Source: JAXGMV01 sp040772085
GTDB lineage: Bacteria; Chloroflexota; Anaerolineae; Anaerolineales; Anaerolineaceae
NCBI GenBank assembly: GCA_040772085.1
Contig: JAXGYU010000001.1
Coordinates: forward strand, 186,001-250,000
Direction: 5' to 3'
Length of the DNA stretch: 64,000 nt
Shown: one piece after another, positions 19,087-26,824 of the stretch
How positions within the stretch are numbered: position 1 is the stretch's first letter
How the letters are laid out: every line of letters starts with the position of its first letter
The notes under the pieces: generated by a model
The model's database searches: none
Seen by the model: the letters and a program-made list of their open reading frames with translations, nothing else
What the model was told of the DNA's origin: nothing
Program-made: the position numbers and the translations under genes

Positions 19087-19386
19087 AAGAACGAATCAGT
19101 TTATTACCATTCATTGGTGATCCGCCGTAGGGGTGGGGCAATTTGTTTATGGACTTCAATAATTGCCCCACCCTCATGGGTAGGTAATACAATCTAATAA
19201 TTATTGATATATCCGTTCAGACTGATATCTAGTGTCTGTATGTCGCCAAATTCACTACGACCCTCCCGAAAGCTATTGCGATTACCTGGTTACGATAACT
19301 CGCAACCAGGCTCATATTTTGTGACAATTGCGACCGAGGAGATGGGCAACAACGGAGGGGATTGATAACAACGCGGACAAGGCAAT
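19087..19386. repeat. About 300-bp direct repeat, copy B
   Basis: The second copy of the 18732-19032 unit. It keeps the left hairpin (GGGTGGGGCAATT at 19131-19143 with its complement at 19161-19173) and the short ORF, but diverges after GGACAAGGCAAT, so the right terminal inverted repeat is missing. Confidence 0.9.
19240..19365 (+). pseudogene. Truncated RAYT N-terminus, copy B
   Basis: The same 41-codon frame as copy A with 13 base differences and no indel. About seven of the changes alter the residue (for example Phe18 to Tyr and Tyr20 to Asn), which does not suggest purifying selection. It also lacks all catalytic motifs. Confidence 0.68.
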
Positions 19387-19491
19387 AAATCTTCAAAAGT
19401 GCGGCAAATTATTCCTCGGATTAGGGCAACGAATCATTTGCTTTTTTGATGCGAATATGATTTACTCAAAGCATTATAAAAGGAGATGATG

Positions 19492-19923
19492 ATGAATAAA
19501 CACGGCAGGATTGATTCTTATATTACTTTTGGCGGGCAATGCGCGCGGGCTGCCAAATTCTATGGTGAGTTGTGGGGCGTTGAGCCGAAAATAATGTACG
19601 CGAAAGAGGCGCCGGTGCCGATGGAAGGCATGGATCCGGAGCATGTGATGCACGCCAGTCTGAGTTTCGACGACGGCACCAGTTTATTGATGTCAGATGG
19701 TCAGGGAGAGCAAGAGTTCAGTGCCAGGGATATATCACTCTCATGGACCAGCACCAACCATGACAAGGTGATGAAAGTCTGGCAGAAATTTCTGGATGCC
19801 GGGGCGAAAGTGTTGATGCCTCTCGGTCCGGAATTCTTCGCCAAGCAATACGGTCTACTGCAGGATCAGTTCGGTCTGAAGTGGATGATTATCGAAGCTG
19901 AAGAAGGCTGGCGAGCAGATTAA
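19492..19923 (+). CDS. VOC-family protein, PhnB-like
   Basis: A 143-residue vicinal-oxygen-chelate fold protein of the PhnB/3-demethylubiquinone-methyltransferase-like group. It begins with RIDSYITFGGQCARAAKFYG, the typical first beta-alpha unit. It has MHASLSFDDGTSLLMSDG in the middle and ends FGLKWMII. PhnB-like proteins have no agreed biochemical function. Three consecutive ATGs follow AAGGAG (19480-19485); the third (19492) has the best spacing of six bases. It lies alone between the repeat region and a terminator. Confidence 0.82.
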   Translation: MNKHGRIDSYITFGGQCARAAKFYGELWGVEPKIMYAKEAPVPMEGMDPEHVMHASLSFDDGTSLLMSDGQGEQEFSARDISLSWTSTNHDKVMKVWQKFLDAGAKVLMPLGPEFFAKQYGLLQDQFGLKWMIIEAEEGWRAD

Positions 19924-19937
19924 CCGTGGGTCATGAT

Positions 19938-19968
19938 GAGGCTGGGAACTAATGCCCAGCCTCTTTTT
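19938..19968 (+). terminator. Rho-independent terminator
   Basis: GAGGCTGGG (19938-19946) and CCCAGCCTC (19955-19963) form a 9-bp stem with an 8-nt loop and a T5 tail after the VOC gene. Confidence 0.9.
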
Positions 19969-20000
19969 AGTTAAAGTGAATGAAATTTCAGGCTATCTTC

Positions 20001-20441
20001 TTACTCGTCCGAACTGACGATGTAATCCTCGAGGTGGTCCATATCCACCTCGGGTTCCGGGATGGCCTTGCCGAGGATTGAGATGCCGGCAGAATGAACC
20101 GTCCCCGCGCGGCCTGAAACGAGCGGATGCCAGTCTGGCAGGGGTTGTCCAGTCGCAAGCAGATAATAGGCGCAGGAGCTTGGCAGCCAGCCCAGTGTGC
20201 GCGCCAGTTCCGGGTTGAGTTCGATGCAGGTCGGCATAACCGTGTTGCGATTCTCATAGTCAGTACAACGGCAGGTGTCCAGGTTAAGCAGTCGGCACAC
20301 CACGTTGGTGAAATAGAAATTGCCATCTTCGTCTTCCAGCTTGTACAGGCAGCAGCGCGCGCAGCCATCGCACAGCGCCTCCCACTCCTCCCGGCTGAGC
20401 GCGTCCAGATCTTTCTTCTTCCAGAAAACCTTCTCCAGCAT
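20001..20441 (-). CDS. YcgN/UPF0260-family cysteine-cluster protein
   Basis: A 146-residue member of the YcgN (UPF0260) family, which carries a Cys cluster that may bind a zinc or Fe-S group. The Cys residues are in LCDGCARCC, then VCRLLNLDTCRC, then PTC, in the family order. The function is unknown. I chose the ATG at 20441 (MLEKVFWKKK), which matches the normal start of the family; longer upstream extension would overlap the M42 gene. It starts seven bases after the M42 peptidase stop and is probably co-transcribed with it. Confidence 0.85.
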   Translation of the reverse strand: MLEKVFWKKKDLDALSREEWEALCDGCARCCLYKLEDEDGNFYFTNVVCRLLNLDTCRCTDYENRNTVMPTCIELNPELARTLGWLPSSCAYYLLATGQPLPDWHPLVSGRAGTVHSAGISILGKAIPEPEVDMDHLEDYIVSSDE

Positions 20442-20448
20442 CGGTGGT

Positions 20449-21495
20449 TTAGCCTTTCCAGGCCTGGACAAACTCGACCAGCACAGCCAGGACATTGTCG
20501 AACACGGAAAGCCGTGAGACTTCATAGCCATGACTGTTCTCCCGTATGTGACCGACATCGGCTATCCTGCTTACCAAACCGAGTGTGGCACACATGGAGG
20601 CGTCGCTGGCAGCGCTGTTATGCGCCGCGACCTGCAGGCTTGTGCCGGCTTTTTCAGCACACGATTTCAGCAACTCAAGCATTTCCGGGTCATAAATTGC
20701 CAGCCTGTCACGCGCCCAGGCACCTGGTCGACCATCGAGTTTGAGCCCGGCGTGCTTCGGCATCGGTGAGCCGTCCACAGCCACAATGGCTAAAGGTTTC
20801 TCCCGTGCCGCAAGCGTCTTGATTCCCAAACCGCCGACCTCTTCCTGTACCGTGAAAGCGACGATCAAATCGACGTTCGGTGCGATGCCGTGCTGTTTGA
20901 TTTGCTCAAGCAGACGCAGCAATGCCACCACGCCCATGCGGTCGTCAAATGTCCAAGCCGCGACCAGCGGGTCATCGCCATCACCAAGCAGGATTGGTCC
21001 GCGTTCGCTGACTAGCGGCACCATCGGGGTGCCTGGACGAACGCCCGCGGCATCCAGCTCTTCGGGCGTCATGCCCGTGATGACCTTGAAATTCTCCCAG
21101 GTGATCGGCTTGGTCGTGTCCATACCGTGACCAGCGCCGGCAGAAACGATGCCAGTTACCTCGCGGTTACTTCCGAGAATCGTCACTGGTCGTTCACCGA
21201 GCTTCCAGGGGTGCAAACCACCGATCGGCTCGACCAGCAGGGTACCATCTGCTTCGATGGCTTTGACGCCCAGACCAATTTCATCCATATGCGCTGCCAG
21301 GATCGTCAGGTTATTCCGGGTCTTGCCCGACAAGCGAACCAAGACGTTACCGGCCGGGTCGCGCTCAGCGACGAAACCGATCTCGCTAATGATCTTCTCA
21401 ACTTCTTGTGCCAGTTTTGCTTCCCTGCCGCTTGGGGCAGGGATGGCTGCCAGCCTGGAGAAAAGCTGCAGAGCTCGATGTGTCAGTAGGGTCAT
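20449..21495 (-). CDS. M42-family metallopeptidase
   Basis: A cobalt- or zinc-dependent aminopeptidase of the M42 family (glutamyl aminopeptidase/TET-like, often misnamed endoglucanase). It has 348 residues. Metal ligands are seen in AAHMDEIG (His, Asp), TFDDRMG (Asp), VQEEVGGLG (Glu-Glu; the first is the catalytic base), and AVDGSP (Asp), with a final His in VGHIREN. This family forms dodecameric tetrahedra. Of the two adjacent ATGs, the second (21495) has GAGG five bases upstream. It lies downstream of the enolase terminator. Confidence 0.9.
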   Translation of the reverse strand: MTLLTHRALQLFSRLAAIPAPSGREAKLAQEVEKIISEIGFVAERDPAGNVLVRLSGKTRNNLTILAAHMDEIGLGVKAIEADGTLLVEPIGGLHPWKLGERPVTILGSNREVTGIVSAGAGHGMDTTKPITWENFKVITGMTPEELDAAGVRPGTPMVPLVSERGPILLGDGDDPLVAAWTFDDRMGVVALLRLLEQIKQHGIAPNVDLIVAFTVQEEVGGLGIKTLAAREKPLAIVAVDGSPMPKHAGLKLDGRPGAWARDRLAIYDPEMLELLKSCAEKAGTSLQVAAHNSAASDASMCATLGLVSRIADVGHIRENSHGYEVSRLSVFDNVLAVLVEFVQAWKG

Positions 21496-21507
21496 CATAT
21501 CCTCGAT

Positions 21508-21536
21508 AAAAAAAGTCCACGCCACCAGGCGTGGAC
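21508..21536 (-). terminator. Enolase terminator
   Basis: On the minus strand GTCCACGCC and GGCGTGGAC form a 9-bp stem with a TGGT loop followed by seven T. It is between eno and the M42 gene. Confidence 0.92.
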
Positions 21537-21548
21537 TGATTGAGTGTG

Positions 21549-22838
21549 TTAGCGCCGCAAGGCGCTCCAGCCAGCGTATTTGCCGGTATCGCCGAGCTCA
21601 TTTTCGATACGGAGCAGCTGGTTGTATTTGGCAACCCGGTCAGAGCGTGCCGGTGCGCCGGTCTTGATCTGACCCATGTTCAGAGCAACCGCCAGGTCGG
21701 CGATGGTCGCGTCTTCGGTTTCGCCGGAGCGGTGGGAGGCAACGGTGCGCCAGCCAGCGCGATGACTGGTCTCGATCGCTTCGATTGTCTCAGTCAGCGT
21801 GCCGATCTGATTGACTTTCACCAGCAAGGCATTGGCTGCCTTGGCGGTAATCGCCCGGCGGACGCGTTCGGGATTCGTCACCAGCAGGTCATCACCGACG
21901 ATCTGGATTTTGTCACCGACGGCTGTCATCAGATTCTGCCAGCCCTGCCAGTCATCTTCCGCCAGACCATCTTCAATCGAGACGATGGGGTATTTCTCCA
22001 CCCAATCGATCCAGAACTTGACCATCTCATCGCTGCTCAGCTCACGACCTTCCTTGCGGAGGTTATAAGTCTTCTTCTCGGAATCGTACAATTCTGAAGC
22101 GGCAGGGTCAAGCGCGATGCAAACTTGCTCACCGGCTTTGTAGCCCGCTTTTTCAATCGCCTGCAGGATGACCTCAATCGCCTCGACATTCGATTTGAGC
22201 GAGGGAGCGTAACCGCCTTCATCACCGACGAGAGTTGAATAACCATGTGATTTGAGGACGCCCTTGAGCGCCTGATAAATCTCAGCGCCCCAGCGCAGAC
22301 CTTCGGCAAAAGACTCGGCTGCCAGTGGCATCACCATAAACTCCTGCGCGTCGGTCGATTGCCAGCCAGTATGCGCGCCGCCATTCAGAATGTTCATCAT
22401 GGGGACGGGCAGCGTATGAGCGTAAACACCGCCGATATAGCGATAGAGCGGCATGCCGAGGGCATTCGCGGCAGCTTTCGCAGTCGCCAGACTGACGCCC
22501 AGCATGGCGTTCGCGCCAAGTTTCGATTTGTTCGGTGTGCCGTCCAGCTCGAGCAGGACTTGGTCGATTTCTTTCTGTTCGGTCGCGTCATAGCCCAGCA
22601 GGCTTTCAGCGATATCAATGTTGACATTGTCAACAGCTTTCAAAACGCCTTTACCACCATAACGGCTTTTATCACCGTCACGAAGTTCAAGCGCCTCATG
22701 GGTTCCGGTCGATGCGCCACTGGGAACCGCGGCTCGACCCCAGCTACCATCAGCCAGGATCACTTCCACCTCAACAGTCGGGTTACCCCTCGAGTCCAAT
22801 ATTTCTTGCGCGCTGATCAATTCAATTTCTGTATCCAT
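21549..22838 (-). CDS. eno: Enolase
   Basis: Converts 2-phosphoglycerate to phosphoenolpyruvate. The 429 residues match the normal length. The N-terminus AQEILDSRGNPTVEVEV is conserved, as are SGASTGTHEALELRD, GGAHTGW (catalytic loop His), EDGLAEDDW (Mg2+ ligand), the catalytic Lys in LLVKVNQIGT, and ASHRSGETED. AAAGGTTGAG lies just before the ATG. It is 78 bases downstream of pyrG on the same strand, an adjacency seen in many bacteria. The gap includes a palindromic TCAGCGCTGA but no terminator. Confidence 0.98.
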   Translation of the reverse strand: MDTEIELISAQEILDSRGNPTVEVEVILADGSWGRAAVPSGASTGTHEALELRDGDKSRYGGKGVLKAVDNVNIDIAESLLGYDATEQKEIDQVLLELDGTPNKSKLGANAMLGVSLATAKAAANALGMPLYRYIGGVYAHTLPVPMMNILNGGAHTGWQSTDAQEFMVMPLAAESFAEGLRWGAEIYQALKGVLKSHGYSTLVGDEGGYAPSLKSNVEAIEVILQAIEKAGYKAGEQVCIALDPAASELYDSEKKTYNLRKEGRELSSDEMVKFWIDWVEKYPIVSIEDGLAEDDWQGWQNLMTAVGDKIQIVGDDLLVTNPERVRRAITAKAANALLVKVNQIGTLTETIEAIETSHRAGWRTVASHRSGETEDATIADLAVALNMGQIKTGAPARSDRVAKYNQLLRIENELGDTGKYAGWSALRR

Positions 22839-22916
22839 ATCTCAACCTTTTGTAAATATTTTGAATCGTTCAATCTTATCATTGATTGAGACATATTTCT
22901 ATCTATCAGCGCTGAT

Positions 22917-24545
22917 TTACGTTTCCGGCGCAATATAACTCACGCCGGCTCGCTTGCTTGCCTCTTCGATGAATTTAGTGAACAACGGATGCGGCCGGTT
23001 AGGCCGGGAGAGAAACTCCGGATGATACTGAACGCCGAGCATAAACGGATGATCACGATACTCGGCGATTTCTACCAGCGTGCCGTCGGGAGACAGCCCG
23101 GAGAAGATAATCCCGTTTTCTTCAAAGAGCTGCCGGTAAAGGTTGTTAAACTCATAGCGATGCCGATGCCGCTCCTGGATGATCTCGGCTTTATAGGCCT
23201 TCGCCGCCAGACTGCCAGGCTCAAGCACACAGGGGTAGAGTCCCAGCCGCATCGTTCCACCCATGTCATTCAGACCGGTCTGGTCTGCCATCAGGTCGAT
23301 GATTGGGTTCAGTGTCTGCGGGTCGAATTCAGTCGAATTGGCATCCGGATCACCCAGAACCTGTCGTCCCGCGTCAATCATCATACACTGCATGCCGAGG
23401 CAGAGACCAAAGAAAGGTGTCTTGGTCTCACGCGCGTACCTGACGGCGTTGATTTTGCCCTCAATGCCTCTGACGCCAAATCCACCCGGCACAATGATAC
23501 CGTGCAGCCCGGTCAATTGTTCGTGTGCGTCATCTTCTTCAAGCTTGCTTGAATGAATCCAGCGCAAATCGAGATCAATTCCCAGATGAAGCGCGGCATG
23601 CTTGAGCGATTCGCGGACGCTCATGTAAGCATCGTGCAATTCGACATACTTGCCAACCAGCCCGACTGTGACCTTCGACTTTGGCTTCTTCACCAGATCA
23701 ACCAGATGGCGCCAATCCGACAGGTCTGCCTGCTTGCTTTCCTCGAGATTCAGTCGGTTGAGGATAAAATTCGCGATGCCCTGATACTCCAGCAGCAGCG
23801 GGATCTCATAGAGGATCTGTGAGGTTACCAGCGGGATGACCGCCTGTTTTTCAACGTCGCAGAACTGGGCAATCTTCTCACAGATTGAAGGCTCAACCGG
23901 ATGGTCGGAACGGGCAATGATCACATCCGGCGAGATGCCGATTGACCGCAGCTCGCGCACGGAATGCTGGGTTGGCTTGGTTTTCAGCTCGCCGGTCGCA
24001 CCGATATAGGTCAGCCAGGTGACATGGATGTAGAGGGTGTTCTCACGTCCAAAATCCGAACGGAACTGGCGCAGCGCCTCAAGAAACGGCAAACCTTCAA
24101 TATCTCCGACCGTGCCGCCAACTTCGACGAGAACTATTTCCGCGCCGGTCACCTGGGCGACATTGACGATGCGGTGCTTGATCTCATTGGTAATATGCGG
24201 GATGACCTGAATGGTACCGCCGAGGTAATCGCCGCGGCGTTCCTTGCCAATCACTTCAGCATAGATTTGACCGGCCGTAGCGCTGCTGGCGCTGGTCAGG
24301 CGAATATCCATGAAACGCTCATAATGACCAAGGTCCAGGTCGGTTTCCGAGCCGTCATCCAGTACATAGACTTCGCCGTGCTGATAGGGACTCATTGTGC
24401 CGGGGTCAACATTGATGTACGGGTCAAGCTTCAGGACCGCGACTTTATAGCCGCGCTCCTTGAGCAGCCGTCCAATTGCCGCGGCCGAAACACCCTTGCC
24501 AACCGAGCTGACCACTCCGCCTGTCGTAAAAATAAATTTAGCCAT
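22917..24545 (-). CDS. pyrG: CTP synthase
   Basis: Converts UTP to CTP using ATP and glutamine. The 542 residues contain an N-terminal amidoligase domain (FIFTTGGVVSSVGKGVSAAA, P-loop) and a C-terminal class I glutamine amidotransferase (Cys in LGMQCM, His and Glu in QYHPEF). The ATG at 24545 has GAGGTG five bases upstream. The leader carries a strong intrinsic terminator (24571-24610) and a 19-codon ORF with two Trp codons (24644-24703), so it may be controlled by attenuation. Eno lies downstream. Confidence 0.97.
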   Translation of the reverse strand: MAKFIFTTGGVVSSVGKGVSAAAIGRLLKERGYKVAVLKLDPYINVDPGTMSPYQHGEVYVLDDGSETDLDLGHYERFMDIRLTSASSATAGQIYAEVIGKERRGDYLGGTIQVIPHITNEIKHRIVNVAQVTGAEIVLVEVGGTVGDIEGLPFLEALRQFRSDFGRENTLYIHVTWLTYIGATGELKTKPTQHSVRELRSIGISPDVIIARSDHPVEPSICEKIAQFCDVEKQAVIPLVTSQILYEIPLLLEYQGIANFILNRLNLEESKQADLSDWRHLVDLVKKPKSKVTVGLVGKYVELHDAYMSVRESLKHAALHLGIDLDLRWIHSSKLEEDDAHEQLTGLHGIIVPGGFGVRGIEGKINAVRYARETKTPFFGLCLGMQCMMIDAGRQVLGDPDANSTEFDPQTLNPIIDLMADQTGLNDMGGTMRLGLYPCVLEPGSLAAKAYKAEIIQERHRHRYEFNNLYRQLFEENGIIFSGLSPDGTLVEIAEYRDHPFMLGVQYHPEFLSRPNRPHPLFTKFIEEASKRAGVSYIAPET

Positions 24546-24570
24546 CAATCACCTCAAAGAATTGCGTTGA

Positions 24571-24610
24571 AAGAAAACAATAGAGAGGCTGGTAGTCCGC
24601 CTCTCTATTG
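24571..24610 (-). promoter_or_regulatory. Attenuator-like hairpin in the pyrG leader
   Basis: On the minus strand CAATAGAGAGGC (24610-24599) and GCCTCTCTATTG (24589-24578) form a perfect 12-bp stem with a 9-nt loop. It is followed by TTTTCTTTC. It ends about 25 bases before the pyrG start, so it would cut pyrG mRNA unless read through. No antiterminator pairing was convincing. Confidence 0.72.
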
Positions 24611-24643
24611 AAGGTTCCTGGGTTGTGCAGGGAGCTGCTGCTG

Positions 24644-24703
24644 CTATTGCTCATCGCTCCATTGCCATTTTCGGATTTTGATGTTTGTCACTGTCGCGTT
24701 CAT
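24644..24703 (-). CDS. Putative Trp-rich leader peptide of pyrG (19 aa)
   Basis: An ATG starts eight bases after a consensus TATAAT (24717-24712), so the transcript would be almost leaderless. The frame reads MNATVTNIKIRKWQWSDEQ and stops at TAG. Two of 19 codons are Trp, close to the end, and a 5-bp pairing (GGAGC at 24660-24656 with GCTCC at 24635-24631) overlaps the second Trp codon. This is the shape of a trp-type leader, but the downstream gene is pyrG, not a trp gene. Translation is not proved. Confidence 0.45.
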   Translation of the reverse strand: MNATVTNIKIRKWQWSDEQ

Positions 24704-24724
24704 ACTTTTCAATTATAGCGTCTT

Positions 24725-24756
24725 TCAAAAAGGAACCCCACGTTTTGCGTGGGGTT
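24725..24756 (-). terminator. Terminator of the S1-domain gene
   Basis: On the minus strand AACCCCACG and CGTGGGGTT form a stem with a CAAAA-type loop, followed by a TTTTT stretch (plus coordinates 24725-24731). Confidence 0.88.
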
Positions 24757-24776
24757 GATTGACATCCGGCGAAAAG

Positions 24777-25628
24777 CTACTGACCGATTTTGCGTTCCAG
24801 GGTGCGGCTGAGGATATCTTCCTGTTCCTTGGAGACGGCTTTGGCTTTCTTGGCTTCTTCTTTCTGTTGCTTGTTCAGTTTGTTCTTTTCCATGGCATCC
24901 CTGATGGCGATTTCCATGGCAGTCGGTTCCTTTTCGGCTTCGCTGTTCAGCTCTTCGAGCTCAACACTGAAGTCGCTGACCGATTCTTCACGGCGTTGGC
25001 GGCGAGGTGCTTTACGAGACTTGGCCTCACCAGCTTCGCCTTTGGGTTCAGGGCGAGGTGTCTCTCTGGCTGGCTGAGGTTTCGGTTTCTCTTCGACGAC
25101 CGGCATTTCCTGCAGCGCCTTCATGCTCAACTTAATCTGTTTCTTGCGGCGGTTGACCTCAAGCACTTTCACTTCAACTTCATCGCCTTCCTTGACAACC
25201 TCAGAAGGGGTCTTGATGAAGCCGTGTGCCAGCTCGCTGATATGAATCAAACCGGGGCGCTCCGCGCCGATCTCGACGAAGACGCCGAATTGTTCGAGCC
25301 GGACGACTTTGCCTTTCACGACCATATCGGGTTTTATCTCGCGCCATTCGAGGTCGAGCGGTTTGAGCATAGTCAGCTCAACGTGATCAGGGCGAACGCG
25401 CTTGATCCAGACGTCGACTTCCTGGCCGACGGTCAGCGCGTCACCAACCCGCTTGACGGGTTCGCCGTTTTCAAGCGGCAGCACCTGTGAGATGTGTAAT
25501 ACTGCAGGCTGATCAACCGCGATATCTATCAGGGCTCCGGCGAGGCTTATCTTCTCGACTTTGCCGGTATATTTTTTCTTGCGATTGATCGACTCTGCTT
25601 GGGTCTCGGTCTCGATAGGTGCTTCCAT
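24777..25628 (-). CDS. Protein with two S1 RNA-binding domains
   Basis: A 283-residue protein with two OB-fold S1 motifs: about 20-95 (GKVEKISLAGALIDIAV ... VLHISQV) and about 100-175 (GKVVRLEQFGVFVEIGA ... GLIHISELAHGF). The C-terminal third is highly charged, Pro/Glu/Lys-rich and probably disordered with a helical tail. Such proteins act as ribosomal protein S1-like or general RNA-binding factors. The ATG at 25628 is seven bases after GGAGA; a GTG codon sits just before. It has its own promoter and terminator. Confidence 0.85.
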   Translation of the reverse strand: MEAPIETETQAESINRKKKYTGKVEKISLAGALIDIAVDQPAVLHISQVLPLENGEPVKRVGDALTVGQEVDVWIKRVRPDHVELTMLKPLDLEWREIKPDMVVKGKVVRLEQFGVFVEIGAERPGLIHISELAHGFIKTPSEVVKEGDEVEVKVLEVNRRKKQIKLSMKALQEMPVVEEKPKPQPARETPRPEPKGEAGEAKSRKAPRRQRREESVSDFSVELEELNSEAEKEPTAMEIAIRDAMEKNKLNKQQKEEAKKAKAVSKEQEDILSRTLERKIGQ

Positions 25629-25668
25629 CACACATTCTCCAGTTTCTAAATTGCCGCAACGACCCGTA

Positions 25669-25698
25669 ATTATAACATCTGATTTTGAGTCAAGTCAA
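25669..25698 (-). promoter_or_regulatory. Promoter of the S1-domain gene
   Basis: On the minus strand TTGACT (25698-25693), 18 bases, then TATAAT (25674-25669) lie 40 bases before the start codon. Confidence 0.7.
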
Positions 25699-25750
25699 TT
25701 AATGTTTAATTTTTACGCGCATATTTTTCAAAAAAATAATGCCGGAAATT

Positions 25751-26782
25751 CTAATCAGACGCTGTTGTGCCTGAACCTTTTGGTGACGCTTGTCTGGCGG
25801 TCAGAATTCTGAAGGAAACCAAACCAATGGCCAACGGCAGCCAGAAGGAAAGACCGCGATAGGCAAGGGTAATGATCGTGGCAGCGCTCAGATTGACATG
25901 CAGCGCCGCCAGCGAAAGCGGCAGCACGCCTTCCACGATACCGACGCCTGCCGGTGTTGGCGTGACTACCGAGAATAGATAGCAGATCGCGAACCCGGCT
26001 ATGATCGTCCCGGCAGAAAAGGGGACGTTGAACATGACGAAGGTCAGGGTGAAGGCAGCCAGCAGGCAGACTTTATTCAGGAAGGAGAATAGGATTGGCA
26101 GGCGTAAGGCTGATTGATTGTGACGAACCAGACTGATGCCGTCCGCCATTTCCAGAGCGAATGGTCCGACGCTGCTTCGCTCAACGTAATCTCGCTTGAT
26201 AAAAGGTCTGGCGAGCTTGTTCACCCAGCCAACGATGCGCAATAAAGCATTTTCCAACTGTGAGGCGGACCTGGCGCCCAGATAGAGCAGCACGGTGAGC
26301 GTGATCGCCAGCGCCAGCAAAATCAGCGCAGCGGAGATTTCAGCCCAATCCAGTTGGTCACGCCGGAAGAGCACGACAATCCCCATCGCGACAATGATCA
26401 GCAACCCAATATATTCAAGCAGCAAAAACAATGCCCAGGCGATGGTCACTTTTGCCCGCGAGAAGCCGCGCTGATACGCGTCTGCCAGGAAAACGGCGAT
26501 GGAACTGATACCGGCGGTGGGGGTGACCGTGTTGGTGAAAAGCGCTGAGCTGAAAAGCAGGAGCATGGCGGGGTAGGTGGTCTCCAGACCCAGCTCGCGA
26601 TAAATCGCCCGATAGGCGGCTGCCGAAGCGAGCATCCATAGGGCGATGAACAGGACCGCGACCAGCAGGATCGACCAGCGCGCCTTCTGCAGTACCTCAG
26701 CAATTTCAGTCACTTCGGTGAAGCGGCTGATTAGGAAAACAACAGCCAGCATCAGCACAAGCGCGATCAGGAGTTTTTTCAT
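25751..26782 (-). CDS. Lysylphosphatidylglycerol synthase TM-region/UPF0104 membrane protein
   Basis: An integral membrane protein of 343 residues with about eight hydrophobic segments, similar to the YbhN/AglD/MprF-flippase (UPF0104) family. Characteristic points are the early FTNTVTPTAGISS segment and the late TPTPAGVGIVEG segment, both conserved in the family. It lacks the cytosolic synthase domain of MprF. Members have been linked to lipid flipping, but the substrate is unknown. The ATG at 26782 has GAGGTG upstream; a TTG precedes it. It lies 40 bases after the S41 protease gene. Confidence 0.85.
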   Translation of the reverse strand: MKKLLIALVLMLAVVFLISRFTEVTEIAEVLQKARWSILLVAVLFIALWMLASAAAYRAIYRELGLETTYPAMLLLFSSALFTNTVTPTAGISSIAVFLADAYQRGFSRAKVTIAWALFLLLEYIGLLIIVAMGIVVLFRRDQLDWAEISAALILLALAITLTVLLYLGARSASQLENALLRIVGWVNKLARPFIKRDYVERSSVGPFALEMADGISLVRHNQSALRLPILFSFLNKVCLLAAFTLTFVMFNVPFSAGTIIAGFAICYLFSVVTPTPAGVGIVEGVLPLSLAALHVNLSAATIITLAYRGLSFWLPLAIGLVSFRILTARQASPKGSGTTASD

Positions 26783-26824
26783 CAACTCACCTCAGGTATT
26801 TTTACCCTGGCGATCTGCGGTGCT

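Noticed and set aside
18732..19386. CRISPR array.
   Set aside because: Only two long units of about 300 bases and no short regular repeats or spacers; they match a RAYT-type element instead.
24538..24654. Second leader frame on the minus strand that starts with Met-Ser-Asn and a run of five Ser and ends at the pyrG start.
   Set aside because: The Ser run comes from an AGC repeat. The Shine-Dalgarno spacing is too short, and the frame runs through the terminator hairpin.
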